This document shows positions 22,595-32,990 of a DNA stretch of 64,000 nucleotides, in pieces. Position numbers and translations under genes: made by a program. Each line of letters begins with the position of its first letter. The first letter of the stretch is position 1. Under the pieces are notes generated by a model, which saw nothing but the letters and a program-made list of their open reading frames with translations, was not told the DNA's origin and did not search any database. The DNA is from Ligustrum vulgare (Eukaryota; Streptophyta; Magnoliopsida; Lamiales; Oleaceae). The stretch is taken from positions 29,606,639 to 29,670,638 of the forward strand of contig OY743184.1 of the NCBI GenBank assembly GCA_963555705.1. The letters are read 5' to 3'.

Positions 22595-22925
22595 GCTAAA
22601 AACTCTTCTTCCTCCCAATTCCGTAAAGATAGATATATTAAGAATACTAATCTCTTTTTCTGTTCTCAGTACCTTTGTATTTTCCTTCTATTGTTAGTGA
22701 CCTTCAGGCTTACATGTTCCTGCTCCACACCCTTTCATGGCCTCCTGTCTTCTCAGGTTATTAGCTAAACCAAAGATATATGCCTTCACTGTATAACCTT
22801 TTAGATGAAAAATATTCTTGGACAGAGTGTAGGGAGTTTTTTAAATAATATATCTTCTTTTTGGAAATAGGATTTAAAAGACAAAAATTTAGAAACTCAT
22901 CATAATTGGATAAGTAGATTGAGAT

Positions 22926-22931
22926 TTTATT
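22926..22931 (-). terminator. Pararetroviral poly(A) signal
   Basis: AATAAA on the minus strand about 90-100 nt downstream of the predicted start site. In plant pararetroviruses the poly(A) signal lies shortly after the transcription start, giving a terminally redundant RNA. The spacing fits. Confidence 0.6.
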
Positions 22932-23050
22932 GATAATATGAAGATTGAAACAAGATTGGTATGAGAATTTTTCAAAGATAGAAGATTTTTTTGGCTTTCT
23001 CACAAACTGAGTGATCAAGTGAGTTGTCTTTCAAGTAGCCCAGAGGCCTC

Positions 23051-23097
23051 TATTTATAATATTACATTGGACACAATTACATCACTGCTTACATCAT
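23051..23097 (-). promoter_or_regulatory. 35S-like core promoter: TATA box and as-1-like element
   Basis: Minus strand TATAAATA (23058-23051) is followed by GAGGCCTCTGGGCTAC, with an expected start near 23020. Twenty bp upstream of the TATA lies TGATGTAAGCAGTGATGTAA (23097-23078), a pair of degenerate TGACG-like half sites. They have the spacing and position of the as-1 element bound by TGA-type bZIP factors in the CaMV 35S promoter. This is the pregenomic RNA promoter by position. Confidence 0.7.
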
Positions 23098-23220
23098 CGA
23101 CCTAATAATTTTACTGCTTTTTATTACATAAGGACACACCTATCTACTTTTATTCATTACAAGGACACACATGTCCTCTATGACCCTTACATTATAGGGA
23201 CACATATCCCTCTATTTTTT
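23060..23220 (-). promoter_or_regulatory. Upstream promoter repeats (TGTGTCC...TGTAAT)
   Basis: Four degenerate copies of TGTGTCC followed by an ATGTAAT-like phrase lie in the 160 bp above the TATA box, spaced roughly 35-50 bp apart. They look like an enhancer array. No binding factor is inferred. Confidence 0.5.
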
Positions 23221-23265
23221 AGTCTTTACATGCCCCCTACATTGTTCTGCCTTGTTGCATTAAAG

Positions 23266-23369
23266 TAGATTTATCAAACAGCTTCCACCTGTCCATCAAT
23301 TCTGTTGGCATGTAAGGCAGATTTATCAAGTAGCTTCCACCTGTCCATCAGTTCTGTTGGCATGTGGGG
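23266..23369 (-). repeat. 52-bp tandem repeat at the ORF end/promoter boundary
   Basis: Units 23266-23317 and 23318-23369 share AGCTTCCACCTGTCCATCA and TCTGTTGGCATGT, with a few substitutions. The stop codon of the upstream ORF (23348) lies in the second unit, so the duplication spans the coding/intergenic boundary. Confidence 0.85.
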
Positions 23370-24439
23370 CAATTCCTGGTAATACACGCTTCTTGTAAGG
23401 TAGCAAAGGTTCCATGGATTTGATGGATGTCAAACTTGTTGATATATTCTTTCAAGATTTTTGACTTTTCTTTTCCTCCATTAGTGAGGAGGGTCCATCC
23501 ATTATACTGGCATATGCATTTGAATTTTTTATCATACAAGTTTTTGGAAATGTTGTAAAGAACCTTAATTCCCAACACCCCTCGAGATCTAAACCATGAC
23601 CTTGTAACATTTGGTACTGGCTTGGTATCTTTTCCAACTTCAATTTGAAAATTTCGAGCAACATACCCAATCGTGATAATATGCTCAGCAGGATAATATA
23701 TCCTTCCATCAATTTCACGACTGATCGAATAAAATTTTAAATATATGGGTTTTCCTTGGGCAAACTTTGAAATTTCTCCTTTTAGTAAATCATCAAATTT
23801 TTCAATCTCTTTCAAATCTTTCCCTGGGTAGATAAGATCCAAAAATTCATAATCTTCTGTCATTTTTGTCATAATGGGATCTCCGCCCTGAGTAACGATC
23901 AATCGTGTGTATACGTGATCTGCAGATGAAATGTAATAACAATCACATTCTTGGAGTTCATATATAACTTTGACAATAGTTTTATATTCGTCTTCTTTTG
24001 GTAAAAAAGGGGAATCATCTTCTTCCTCAGCACGAGTTTTGATTACCCTTGTATGTTCATCTTTGATTGTCACTTTTCAAGGACTGGCTTCATTTATGGT
24101 TACTTTCTTTGAACTTGGTTCATCTCTTTTAATCGTTGGTCCACCACTGCTTCCATAAGATGTACATGTTTGTATTTTTTATATAACCTGTTTGGTATCA
24201 CCTTGTTTGGTAATTAATGATTCAAACTGAGATTTGATCTCAATTATATTACCACTCAATTCTTTGGTATAATTGTAATGAAATTTCAAGATTTCCATCA
24301 ATTGCTTGAAACTTTCCTGGAGAGTTTCTGCTAATTGCTCAATTCCAAATTTTATATCTTCAGCTTCCTCTGTGAGGAAGTTCATTCGCTGTTTGGTGTC
24401 TATCAAGGATTTTTTGATATTATCTATCTGCAAATTCAT
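23348..24439 (-). pseudogene. Pararetroviral ORF downstream of RNase H (transactivator position), with two stops
   Basis: ATG 24439 overlaps the end of the RNase H frame by 20 nt, a close coupling typical of the family. One reading frame runs to 23348 but is broken by a TAA near 24179 and a TGA near 24076. The first part (about 86 codons) is a predicted coiled coil. The second (about 240 codons) is a mixed alpha/beta region with a Cys-containing end (NCPTCQQN). Its place after the polymerase and before the intergenic promoter is where several genera encode the translation transactivator/inclusion protein. I see no diagnostic motif, so that role is positional inference. Confidence 0.55.
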
Positions 24440-24893
24440 TATCCCTGCTTAAAAAGTCTGCAAGATAATTATTGACACCTTTAATGTGAACTATATCAAA
24501 ATTATAAATTGCCAAATAGGCTTGCCATCTATGGAGCCTTCTATATTGAGGCTCTGGTGGTAACTTATTTTTTACTAAGCCTGCAACTAGAGAATTATCA
24601 GTTTCAACAATGAATTTTTTGGATAATAAAAATAATGAAAACATTTTTATTCCTCTAATAATTGCTAACAATTCTTTCTCATGAGTAGTATAATTTATTT
24701 CTGCTTGGTTAAACGTTCCACTAGAATATCTGCAAATTTCATTAAGAACTGTTTTTAATATTGCTGCCCAATATTTATCCGAGGCATCAGTATTAACAAT
24801 TAAATTATCTTTTTCATCTGGTAATCTTAATTTTGATAAATTTTTACATTCTTCCTTAAGTAATGTGACAATTTCTATGTGCTCATTACTCAA
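24420..24893 (-). pseudogene. Pararetroviral RNase H domain
   Basis: A 157-codon frame with NTDASDKYWAAIL (first catalytic Asp), THEKELLAIIRGIKMF (catalytic Glu), VETDNSLVAG (second Asp) and the end phrase NNYLADFLSRD. All the acidic active-site positions I can identify are retained. The RT frame upstream is interrupted, so this domain is cut off from its polyprotein. Confidence 0.85.
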
Positions 24894-24899
24894 TCATTT

Positions 24900-25760
24900 A
24901 GTATTTGTTTTTTTAAGTAAAATCTGAATTTTATGTCTCTCTTTTGAAAGATTTTCAATAAATCCTTCTGCATAATTTAAACATCCTAAAAATTTTTGTA
25001 TTTGTTCTTTAGATTCTAATTTATCTGGAAAACTTTCTATCTTTTTAGATATATGAGTTTGTAATTTTATTCCTCTTTTATCTATTTATAATCCAAGAAA
25101 ATCAATTTCTTATTTTTCTGTTATAGCTTTATTTTTTGAAAGAACAATTCCTTCTTTTTTGCATTCATTTATAAATTTTATCAAATGATTTCTATGTTCT
25201 TTTCTATTATTAGAACATATCAATATATCATCAACATATACAATTAAGAATTCATTAAATTTTCTAAATATGTTATCCATTCTTCTTTGATATATTTGTG
25301 GTGCATTTTTTAAACCAAATGACATAACCATCCATTCAAATACCTTGTGGTGTACTAAATGCGGTATATTGAATGTTATCTTCTTCCATTTTTACTTGCC
25401 AAAATCCTGATTTACAGTCAAATTTAGAATAATATTGTTTTCCTTTTGCAAGTTTATTAGTACTACTTTATTTGGTAAAAAGTATCCATCAAATATGGTA
25501 TATTTGTTTAATTCTTTATAATTTATCACCATTATAGCCTTTCCTCTTTTTTATTCAGAATGTTTCATTACCATGAAAACTGGACTACTATGAGGTCCAT
25601 TACTTGGTCTAATTAATTTTTGGTTAAGTAATTCTTTTATTTGATTTTTAAATTCTTGTGTATCTTGTACAGTATACATCATTGGTCTAATTCTTATAAT
25701 AACATTTTCTGTTAATTCTATTTTAACTTTTGGATGATGTGGTTTCCAAAATAATAATGG
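24900..25760 (-). pseudogene. Pararetroviral reverse transcriptase, broken
   Basis: The best preserved part (25331-25110) has MSFGLKNAPQIYQRRMD and the catalytic FLIVYVDDILICSNN. Weaker RT motifs lie at about 25400-25760 and the thumb at 24900-25100, separated by stops and frameshifts. FGLKNAP and YVDD are standard for plant pararetrovirus and Ty3 RT. Absence of LTRs and of any integrase between here and the promoter favours a pararetrovirus. Confidence 0.85.
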
Positions 25761-25959
25761 ATTTTCTACACAATTTTTTTTCTAATTGTTCTATGATTTT
25801 TTCCATGCTTATTTGTATAAGTTTTCAAGACTTTTTCCCATTTATAACCACGCTCTTTTGGCTGAACTCTATAAGGTCTAAATTCTCTTGGTATTTTTAG
25901 TAAATGTCCACAAGGTGTTTGGAACATTATCATGTAATTATTTTGTTTGTAATATTGAA

Positions 25960-26640
25960 ATTGTTGTATAAAGTCATTTCCTAGTAATATATCACATTCT
26001 AATTTGTTGTAATTATATATTTTATTTACAACGATTTGTTTACTTCCAAGTATTATATCAATTTTATTAGCACTATTAATTATCTAAGTATTTTCTCCTA
26101 TTACTCTTGTAATTTTTATCTTTTCATTAGTATTTCATGATTTTATTAAGAAATTTTTGAATATCGTTATATCACTTCCTGTGTCTATTAATGTACATGT
26201 TCAATATTTGTTTCAACAATAGTAACTTGAATATAAACAACTAATGGAAAAATTATTTGGTTATTCATTTATTCAGTTTTTCTACATAGTATAGTTTGAC
26301 CATTATGGGTTATATATAATCCTTCACATTTTATACTATAATCTTCTAGTCCATCTAGGAAGCTCATTCATAATAATACATGAGGATTTACCATATTGTT
26401 ATCTACATGATAGGGTACTAAGAGATTTTTTTCTCCTATTTTTATTGGTACTTTAACTTCAAGTTCAGTCATATGTATTTGTCCATCAAAATTTATATAT
26501 CTATACGGATCAGTTCTATGAGATATTAGTCCTTTGTTCCTGTTTGAAGCTATATGACATTCATTAGCTCCTGTATCAATTAATATATTTGATCCTTTTA
26601 TATGTTCTTTTCCATTGAAATATTAACCTTCTATTTTCAT
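25960..26640 (-). pseudogene. Two consecutive retropepsin-like domains
   Basis: The first domain has LIDTGANECHIA (near 26545-26580). About 85 residues later it has a hydrophobic LL-x-MSFL phrase, the usual C-terminal retropepsin strand with its Gly codon changed to a stop. The second has LIDTGSDITIF (near 26170-26190) and then CDILLGNDFI (near 25970-25995). Both therefore show the DTG active site and the hydrophobic-LG-x-x-F end signature. Family members are normally described with one protease before the RT. Stops and a shift interrupt both. Whether the first is a true protease or a protease-derived domain is unknown. Confidence 0.65.
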
Positions 26641-26800
26641 ATTTCCTGCATTTCTATGAAGTTTTATTTCTCTTGTATTACTAGTTTCTCCTAATTGTTT
26701 TCTATTGGGTAAACTTGTTGATCTTCTAATTAATCTGTCATCTTCAAATGTTATGTTATTATTAGGGTATTCTTCTTCTCTCAACTCTATAATTTATGGT

Positions 26801-27595
26801 TTATTTTTTTATTATAGTAAGTTCATAGTTTCTTGGGACTAAACTTATTTGTTTATCTGGTTCCACAGCTTTACCAAAGTCTTTGCATTCTTTATGAATT
26901 TCAATATATGGTTTTTTAGAATAAATGTTTCCATAATTAGAATTAGTAAATGTGTATAATGCCCTATATTCTATAGTCATAATTTTATCTCCTAGTTTCA
27001 TTATATCTTCTTTATGTAATTTGAAATGTAGTCCTAAAACTTCATTAAAATTTCTGTCTTTCAATGATATACAATATTTTGGGTAATATGTAAATATTAA
27101 TTTCTTATATGCTAGATTTCCTTCCACTGATCCTAAATGACTATTTTTTAAATTTATTATTCTTCCATCATGTAAACTTACAGTCAAAGGCGAATCTAAT
27201 CATTCTCTAAATAAGGATTTAAATATTATTTGGATACCTGCTAAATAAACATATTGAATCTTTTCACTTTGTTTTGTTAATAATTATGTAACCGTATTTT
27301 TTGTTAAAATATTTAATTTATATGTTCCTTGAGTAGTTCTAACATTTATTGCCCTTTTAATTTTATGATATTCATTTATTGTTACTCTTTCTCTTTTCCA
27401 TATTCTTTCTAATATTTCCCATTTTCCTATTTTCAAATCTAAAGATAACTTCTGTATTTTTCTGAACTTATTATTGTCAAAAGTTACTTTTAATCCATAA
27501 ACTTCTATCCATTCATATTCTTGTTTATTTATGTTCTTATTATTTTCTATTTCTCTATTCTGATTCTGATTCATTGCTTTCTGAATCTGTTTCAC
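26801..27595 (-). pseudogene. Movement-protein-like ORF with two in-frame stops
   Basis: One frame from ATG 27595 to 26801 (about 265 codons) with stops near 27284 and 27205. It begins inside the 3' end of the capsid ORF. The segment around GNLAYKKLIFTYYPKYCISL and the following IEYRALYTFTNSN resemble the 30K-superfamily core of badna/tungro-type movement proteins, which help virus particles pass plasmodesmata. The assignment is by motif style and position. Confidence 0.55.
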
Positions 27596-28819
27596 TTATA
27601 TAGACTTCTTGATCATAATATTCTTCAATGTCAGATATTTCACTTAGTTCACTTTCTATTTCTAGATATTCTTTTTGTAATATTTTAACCTTCTTTTTGT
27701 TACAGTCAGGGCTTATATGTCTCACTTCTCCACAATTCCAACTTTTGTATTGGCTTTTGTCTTTTTTATAAGTTTTATTTTTCTGTTTTTTATTTGGGTT
27801 ATATCTTCTTTTGTAATATCTTCTCTTAGGTTTTATATATCTTTTCCTAAAGTTTCTGAACTTTTTAAATTTTCTATTTTTATATTTGCTTTTACTATTT
27901 TTTCTTCTTTCATGATTACATCCCCATTTGATAGGTTTTTCCATATCTTCACAACATATTCTACTTAACTTTCCTGATTTCTTTAATAATTGTCTTTGCT
28001 GACATATATATGCTAATCTTTCAAATAGGAATTTTATCCTTGATCTTAATGTTCTAGGTGTTCCAGGGTTGTCTCTGATAAATTTTTCAAATTCTATTTT
28101 AAAGTATATTCCCCATGACCCTGGTAATTTATTGTAGTACATATCTCTATATATTTCTTGATTTTCATTACTATAGAATTGGACATAATAATATTCTTTG
28201 AATTTACAAGTGTATTCTTTGATTTTACACATATCACATATTGTTAAATTTATTAATCTTACTCTTGCACTATTTTTTTCTCTAATTGTTTCTGTTTCAT
28301 CATTGCTTATCCAATTTTCTCCTAAAAATTCATCCGTAATATAATCTACTAACCTTTCTATACATTTTCTATCTGATTTTATTAGTTCTGTTTGTACATT
28401 TCTTCTTATTAATGCTTTCGTATCACTACTTATTCCTTCCCACCAATTCCTAACACGTCCTTCAAAAGATGATGTTAAAAAAAGTCTATCATTCTTTCAG
28501 TATTTTTCCATGTGTCATCTTTATTGTATAAAAAGAATAGTATCATCGAATCTGCCCAAGTTAATAAAGCTTTTTTAGTATCTATTTTACAATCCAAATC
28601 TAGTTTTGTTCCTCCATGATTAATAGGTTTATGGTAATTATTATTTGGTTCAAATCTATCTTTATATTTATTCCCTTTAGGTGGTTGTCTATCTCTGAAT
28701 CTATCATAATATTGTCGGTGTGGTTTACTAAATAACGGTGCATAACTTTCATCCGGATTTGGTAATTCTTGTTTGGAAGTTCCTATTGGAGTTGGGTTAG
28801 GTGCTCCTCCAGTATTCAT
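27555..28819 (-). pseudogene. Capsid protein region with defective zinc knuckle, one frameshift
   Basis: Starts at ATG 28819 and runs about 115 codons, then a T7 run at about 28476-28482 puts it out of frame. The second frame continues without stop to 27555. The C-terminal third is very basic (Lys/Arg/Tyr-rich), followed by SWNCGEVRHISPDC and a Ser/Glu-rich acidic tail, as in pararetroviral capsid proteins. The zinc knuckle should be C-x2-C-x4-H-x4-C, but its first Cys is Ser here, so metal binding would be impaired. The N-terminal half (WADSMILFFLYNK, GRVRNWWEGIS) fits a Gag/capsid fold. Confidence 0.8.
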
Positions 28820-28855
28820 TAAAACTTGGTATTCATTAAAATTTTCTAGGCTTAA

Positions 28856-29278
28856 TTAATCAAAATTTTCTATAAGCAAATTTAATTCTTCATTCATTTT
28901 TATCTTGTTCTTCTTCGATTTTTCTTCAGCTTTTAGTTTTCCTAAAGTTTTTTCTATGGGTTTTTGTAATTCTAACTCTTCTTCTAATATTTTTGGTAAT
29001 ATATTTTTTCTAAATTTATCATCCATACTTCCTACTTCTATTATAATTTTTTCTTGTTCAAAGTGTTTCTTTCCTATTCTAAGTATTTCTTTTTCTATGA
29101 GTTTTTTGTCTATTTTCTTATCTTTGCTTTTATTATTATCTTTGAATTCTCTAATCTCTAGTTTTAGTATATTTATTTCACTTCTTACTTCTTTTAATTC
29201 ATTTTTTACTTCTTGAACGCCACTTATTAATAATTTTATTAATATTTTTAGATCTTCAATATAATCACTTATTGACAT
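28856..29278 (-). CDS. Pararetroviral coiled-coil ORF (virion-associated-like)
   Basis: An intact 140-codon frame starting MSISDYIEDLKILIK, with heptad-rich charged helices (VQEVKNELKEVRSEINILK) over most of its length and a Lys-rich C-terminal half. It lies between the first small ORF and the capsid ORF, with a 36-bp spacer to the latter. Small coiled-coil proteins at this position are usual in the family and associate with virions. It is the least damaged of the viral frames together with RNase H. Confidence 0.6.
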   Translation of the reverse strand: MSISDYIEDLKILIKLLISGVQEVKNELKEVRSEINILKLEIREFKDNNKSKDKKIDKKLIEKEILRIGKKHFEQEKIIIEVGSMDDKFRKNILPKILEEELELQKPIEKTLGKLKAEEKSKKNKIKMNEELNLLIENFD

Positions 29279-29306
29279 TTTATACTCTTGGTTTAATAGT
29301 TTGAGC

Positions 29307-29690
29307 TTTTATACTTTAAATAGTCTGTCATACATATCATCTATTATTAAATCTAATTTTTCATTTGTTTCTATGTCTAGATATCTAATTAATTGATGAT
29401 CTGCTCTATGATAATCCATTTCTATAATCTTTATATAATTCTTCTAGTATATCTTTGTGGATTAAATAAAATATTTCGTTTATGATAAAATATTCCTTTA
29501 TTATATCAAAATTTATTAGATCGTAAATATCTCTTCTTATCTCTTTGTCTAAATCTTTTAGAGTTCTCAAGATTTCTATTTTATAATTATTGGGTAGTAC
29601 TAATGTATGCATAATTATAAATCTTGATGTATATATTATGTATTTATTTTTATTTTTTGTCATATAATATTTATCTTTTAGATCTGCCAT
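29307..29690 (-). pseudogene. First small ORF after the primer site, frameshifted
   Basis: ATG 29690 follows the primer binding site directly. The frame runs 94 codons to a stop at 29406; an overlapping frame adds about 36 codons to about 29307, suggesting one frameshift near 29415. Hydrophobic/charged helical composition, no recognised domain. A longer frame starting at 29759 merely reads through the primer site and is not believed. Confidence 0.55.
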
Positions 29691-29694
29691 ATGA

Positions 29695-29705
29695 CTCTGA
29701 TACCA
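29695..29705 (-). other. Pararetroviral primer binding site (initiator tRNA-Met)
   Basis: TGGTATCAGAG on the minus strand, followed by TCATATG where the standard GC is replaced. All plant pararetroviruses prime minus-strand DNA with this tRNA. It lies about 90 bp inside the right insertion edge and immediately before the first ORF. Confidence 0.85.
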
Positions 29706-31036
29706 ATTTAGGGGTGCTACTATGAGCGAACAAAAATCACAAAAATCTATTATAAACAAAATTATCTAAGGACTTAAATGGAGTTTTTTATACTTAAATG
29801 ATTTGTATTGCAAATTCTATGTAAGATGGTATTTTAGGAGGTTTGAATGTTCAAAGGCCATTTATAAAGTGTTATGGTTTCAAGGCTTATTTTTCAAAAT
29901 ATCATAGTTGATGAGGTTATTTGTAGGTATTTCCCAATGTTTTTTTGTAAATTGTTCCTTTAGTCCCTAAGTTTTAAAAATATTTATTTTATTCCCTGTT
30001 ATGTTTTAAGATATTTAAAGTTCAACTCTTAGTTTTAAATTTCGTTATTTCAATCCCCAAATTATTTTATAGCAGTGTTTAATTTTAGTCCCTGAACTTT
30101 TGGAAAATAAATTAGTCAGCCTTTTTCGGTTCTAAAAAATTTGATTCAGTCCCAAAGCTTTTCAAATTAATTAATTTGAATTTTCAATTTAATTCCGAAG
30201 CTTTTAATTTTGTTTTAAAAATTTAAATACCAAAACACTAATTTAAGATTTATTTTCTTTTGGCTAGACTAAGAGTTTGGAGAGTTAGAAGAATAATTTG
30301 ATTTTCCCGCTCAACTTTCAAACTCATGGATTAAGGTAGATTTTTCCTCATTAATTGATTTAAATTATGATTGAATGTAAATGTGTATTTTATGTGACTT
30401 ATGTGCATTTATTGCATGAGATGAGACTAGAATATATTTCTTATGAAATATTTATGATGTTATGAAGCATGCCATAACATATATGCATTTTATTGCATGA
30501 GACGAGACGAGACTATTTTCATTTATGTTCACTTTGTGGAACTTATGATTTATATGATGATGTCACGATATAACTTGCATGTTTATGTGTTCAATTATAA
30601 TGCAGGTTAATTAATTGACGATGAGTCTACTGAATATTTCTATGAAATGCTTATTCTTTTTTAACAAATATTTACACACATTGGAGATGGTGGTGAGTGA
30701 TGGACGTGGTGGTATTAATTATTAAATAGTGAAAATTCTTATTTTTAGCACAATTATTTGTGTTTTTCATATTAGTAAAAGATTTTGGAACTTTCAGAAT
30801 GCTAGAAATGTTATATTATTTTTAAAATGATTTCTTTATTTAGAAAATAATGAACGATTTGAATTTTTATTTCAAGTAGTTTCAAATTATTAAATTTTGT
30901 TGACCATTTGGTTTTTATTTGAATGTTGCCAAGTAGGAAAAATTTTATTATTCTTCCGGTTACCTGTTATTTTAAAAGTTAGACGAGACAATGACGTGGC
31001 GTATCGGGTATTTAGAACTATGGGCATTACATAGGG

Positions 31037-31255
31037 GTTTCATAAGGCTTAATTGTTGATTTTACCATACTGGTCTATTCCGTTATTTCAGATGCCTTTT
31101 TCAAGTTCCTTGACTGTTCATTCTCATGATTAGTTTCTTGATCTTGGTTGGCCGTGGTTCAAACTGTTTGACATGAATGTCTGGTAATTGAACCCTACTC
31201 CTGATAGTAATTGCTTTTACATGCTCCTTAGGATTTGTTTCTGGGTTGCTAGGTT
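31037..31255 (-). pseudogene. Athila-H Gag-Pro linker, continuation
   Basis: The minus strand reads NPKEHVKAITIRSRVQLPD, the conserved Athila-type linker between Gag and protease (AIT-x-RSG). It is collinear with the Athila-H remnant at 16460-19298 once the solo LTR is removed. It ends near 31255. Confidence 0.7.
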
Positions 31256-32990
31256 AGACACCTTGATTTAATTTAGAGTTAGAGTGGAGATGGGATGGCA
31301 GTACAAGTCGCCATCAACAAAGAGGTAGTGTGCGACAAGGAGCATCGTTGCGCGCTGTTGCTCCAAAGCAGCGGTGACTCGCTGCTGTAGGGACTCATCG
31401 CTGCTACAAGTTGTAGCGGTGGATGCAGAATAAAACAAGCGTGAATGCTGCTATAGTGACAGAATGTCGTTACTGTAGCACCCCGCAGCCGCATGTCTCC
31501 AATGGTGACATCGGCTATGTCCGGCGGCGCCCATTACATTCTAGGGTTCCTTGGCATTCTTCGATTGAGATGGAGACAAGGCTTCAAATGCAATTTTAGA
31601 AATTGCAAACCCCGATTGTAATAAATTTTTATAGGTCAAAGTGCAATTTGAAATAAGGACCTATTTTGCAATTTGATTCATAATGGGCCATTTTCGTAAA
31701 TATCTTTGGGTCAAATTGTAAATTGTTAAAAAGTGTTTGAAAATTTTAATTCATATAGCTTTCTAAATTTATTTTAAATGGTAATTTGATGCAGTTAAAA
31801 TTGTTATTTAAATTCGTGTTTTTTAAATTGTCATTAAAATAAGATTTTAACTAATTTAATTACTTTGACCCTAAGTTAAATTTTATTTTATTTAGGAGTC
31901 TTATCCTAAATTAAATATTAATGCAGCATACCATGTTATTATAATTAGAGTTGGATATTAATCTAATATTTAATTGAACTTTTACTTTAATTAAATTAAA
32001 TTTGATAATTGATTAATTTGATTAATTAATTATTAAATTAATATTCAATTGCCCTAAAACATTGATATTAGATCCGAAGTCTAATTAGTATTTAATTAAA
32101 ATCTGACTTTAGTTAAATATTATAATTTGATTAATTAATTATTAATTTTCATTTTATTTAGAAGGTTTATCCTAAATTAAAGTAGTAATGCAATTTCCCC
32201 TAAGATCTTGTATTTAGGTTGGACTTTAATTTAATTAAAATTTGATTTTGATTAAATAAATGCTGCTAATTAAATAAATTTATTAATTTGATAAGTGTGT
32301 GTGTGTGTGTGTGTGTGTGTGATGAATATTGTATTAGTGGATGATTATGGACTCGACCATGTGGATATGTTGAATTGTTAATTTTATTTCCTGTTATATT
32401 TAGGCCTAGGAGCTTATTATAATTATTTGAGTCTGCGGCCTACTGTAATTATTTTTGACTTGCAGGTCCTTTGCTATTTTACATTCTCAATTTTAATAGG
32501 CGTGTGTGCAAACTAGTATAAAACAAGTGTTGCAACTTGACCAGTTGAAGATGCAAGAAGGAGAAAACCATGGAGATGTAGCATTGTTTGATCAATTATA
32601 TGTTTACATAGGAATTGACCAACTAGTTTTCATTTGGCTCAGGAAAATTAGATATAATAAAGTCCATATATTATGTGTATGTTAATATACATATTAAATG
32701 TATGATAAATAAGATATGCACTGTATTGATTAGACATTGCATGTTATATCCCTCATTTAATATTAAGTCAATTTTATTCGCCTTCCATCATTAAAGTGAA
32801 AAATGAGAATTCCTTATCAATCTTAACTTGTTGAGTACACTCAAGGAGGGTCTAGTAAAAATATTTTTGACGCTATTAAATATTAGATATTTATGAATGA
32901 TAAGCATGACTTAAACTAAAATTTATCTTTTGTTGAATATACTCAAGAAGATAAATTCTAGAAGTATATTAAGTCAACATGAAGTCAACA
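31256..32990. other. Unassigned repeat-like, non-coding sequence
   Basis: No gene is seen. 31270-31560 is GC-richer, with repeated CGCTGCTGTAG/GCTGCTACAAG phrases. 31600-32280 is AT-rich with a degenerate internal repeat (ATCCTAAATTAAA...AATGCA near 31910 and 32170). A (GT)13 microsatellite is at 32295-32320. It may be an old LTR, but I find no termini. Confidence 0.5.

Larger units (their letters stand above)
20856..29793 (-). mobile_element. Endogenous pararetrovirus (Caulimoviridae-like) insertion, decayed
   Basis: About 8.9 kb, a full-genome length for this family, inserted in the G1 solo LTR. On the minus strand, in order: tRNA-Met primer site, small ORF, coiled-coil ORF, capsid region with zinc knuckle, movement-protein-like ORF, two retropepsin-like regions, RT, RNase H, a further ORF, an intergenic promoter with poly(A) signal, and a decayed coding segment. 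It has no LTRs. Capsid before movement protein recalls cavemo-/solendovirus layouts. The frames carry many stops and frameshifts, so this copy cannot make a functional virus. Junctions share the 11 bp TTAAATGATTT at 20845-20855 and 29794-29804. Confidence 0.85.
19304..31031 (+). mobile_element. G1 solo LTR in Athila-H, split by a pararetrovirus insertion
   Basis: Starts TGTAGCGACC at 19304 and ends GGGCATTACA at 31031. Both sides carry the same 5 bp, TAGGG (19299-19303 and 31032-31036), a perfect target site duplication. Athila-H coding sequence continues on both sides in the same orientation. The LTR halves (19304 to about 20855, and about 29805 to 31031) total some 2.8 kb, matching other G1 LTRs with CA-rich, GA-rich and TTTAGTCCCT segments. 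No internal region is present, so this is a solo LTR left by LTR-LTR recombination. Confidence 0.85.

Noticed and set aside
22761..23018. 85-codon minus-strand ORF right after the pararetroviral promoter
   Set aside because: It starts at a TTG near the predicted transcription start and covers the poly(A) signal; better explained as RNA leader.
28905..29216. 103-codon plus-strand ORF rich in Phe/Ser
   Set aside because: Antisense shadow of the coiled-coil ORF on the minus strand.
31279..31494. 71-codon minus-strand ORF
   Set aside because: Arises from GC-rich repeated CTGCTGTAG phrases; no domain and no conservation evidence.
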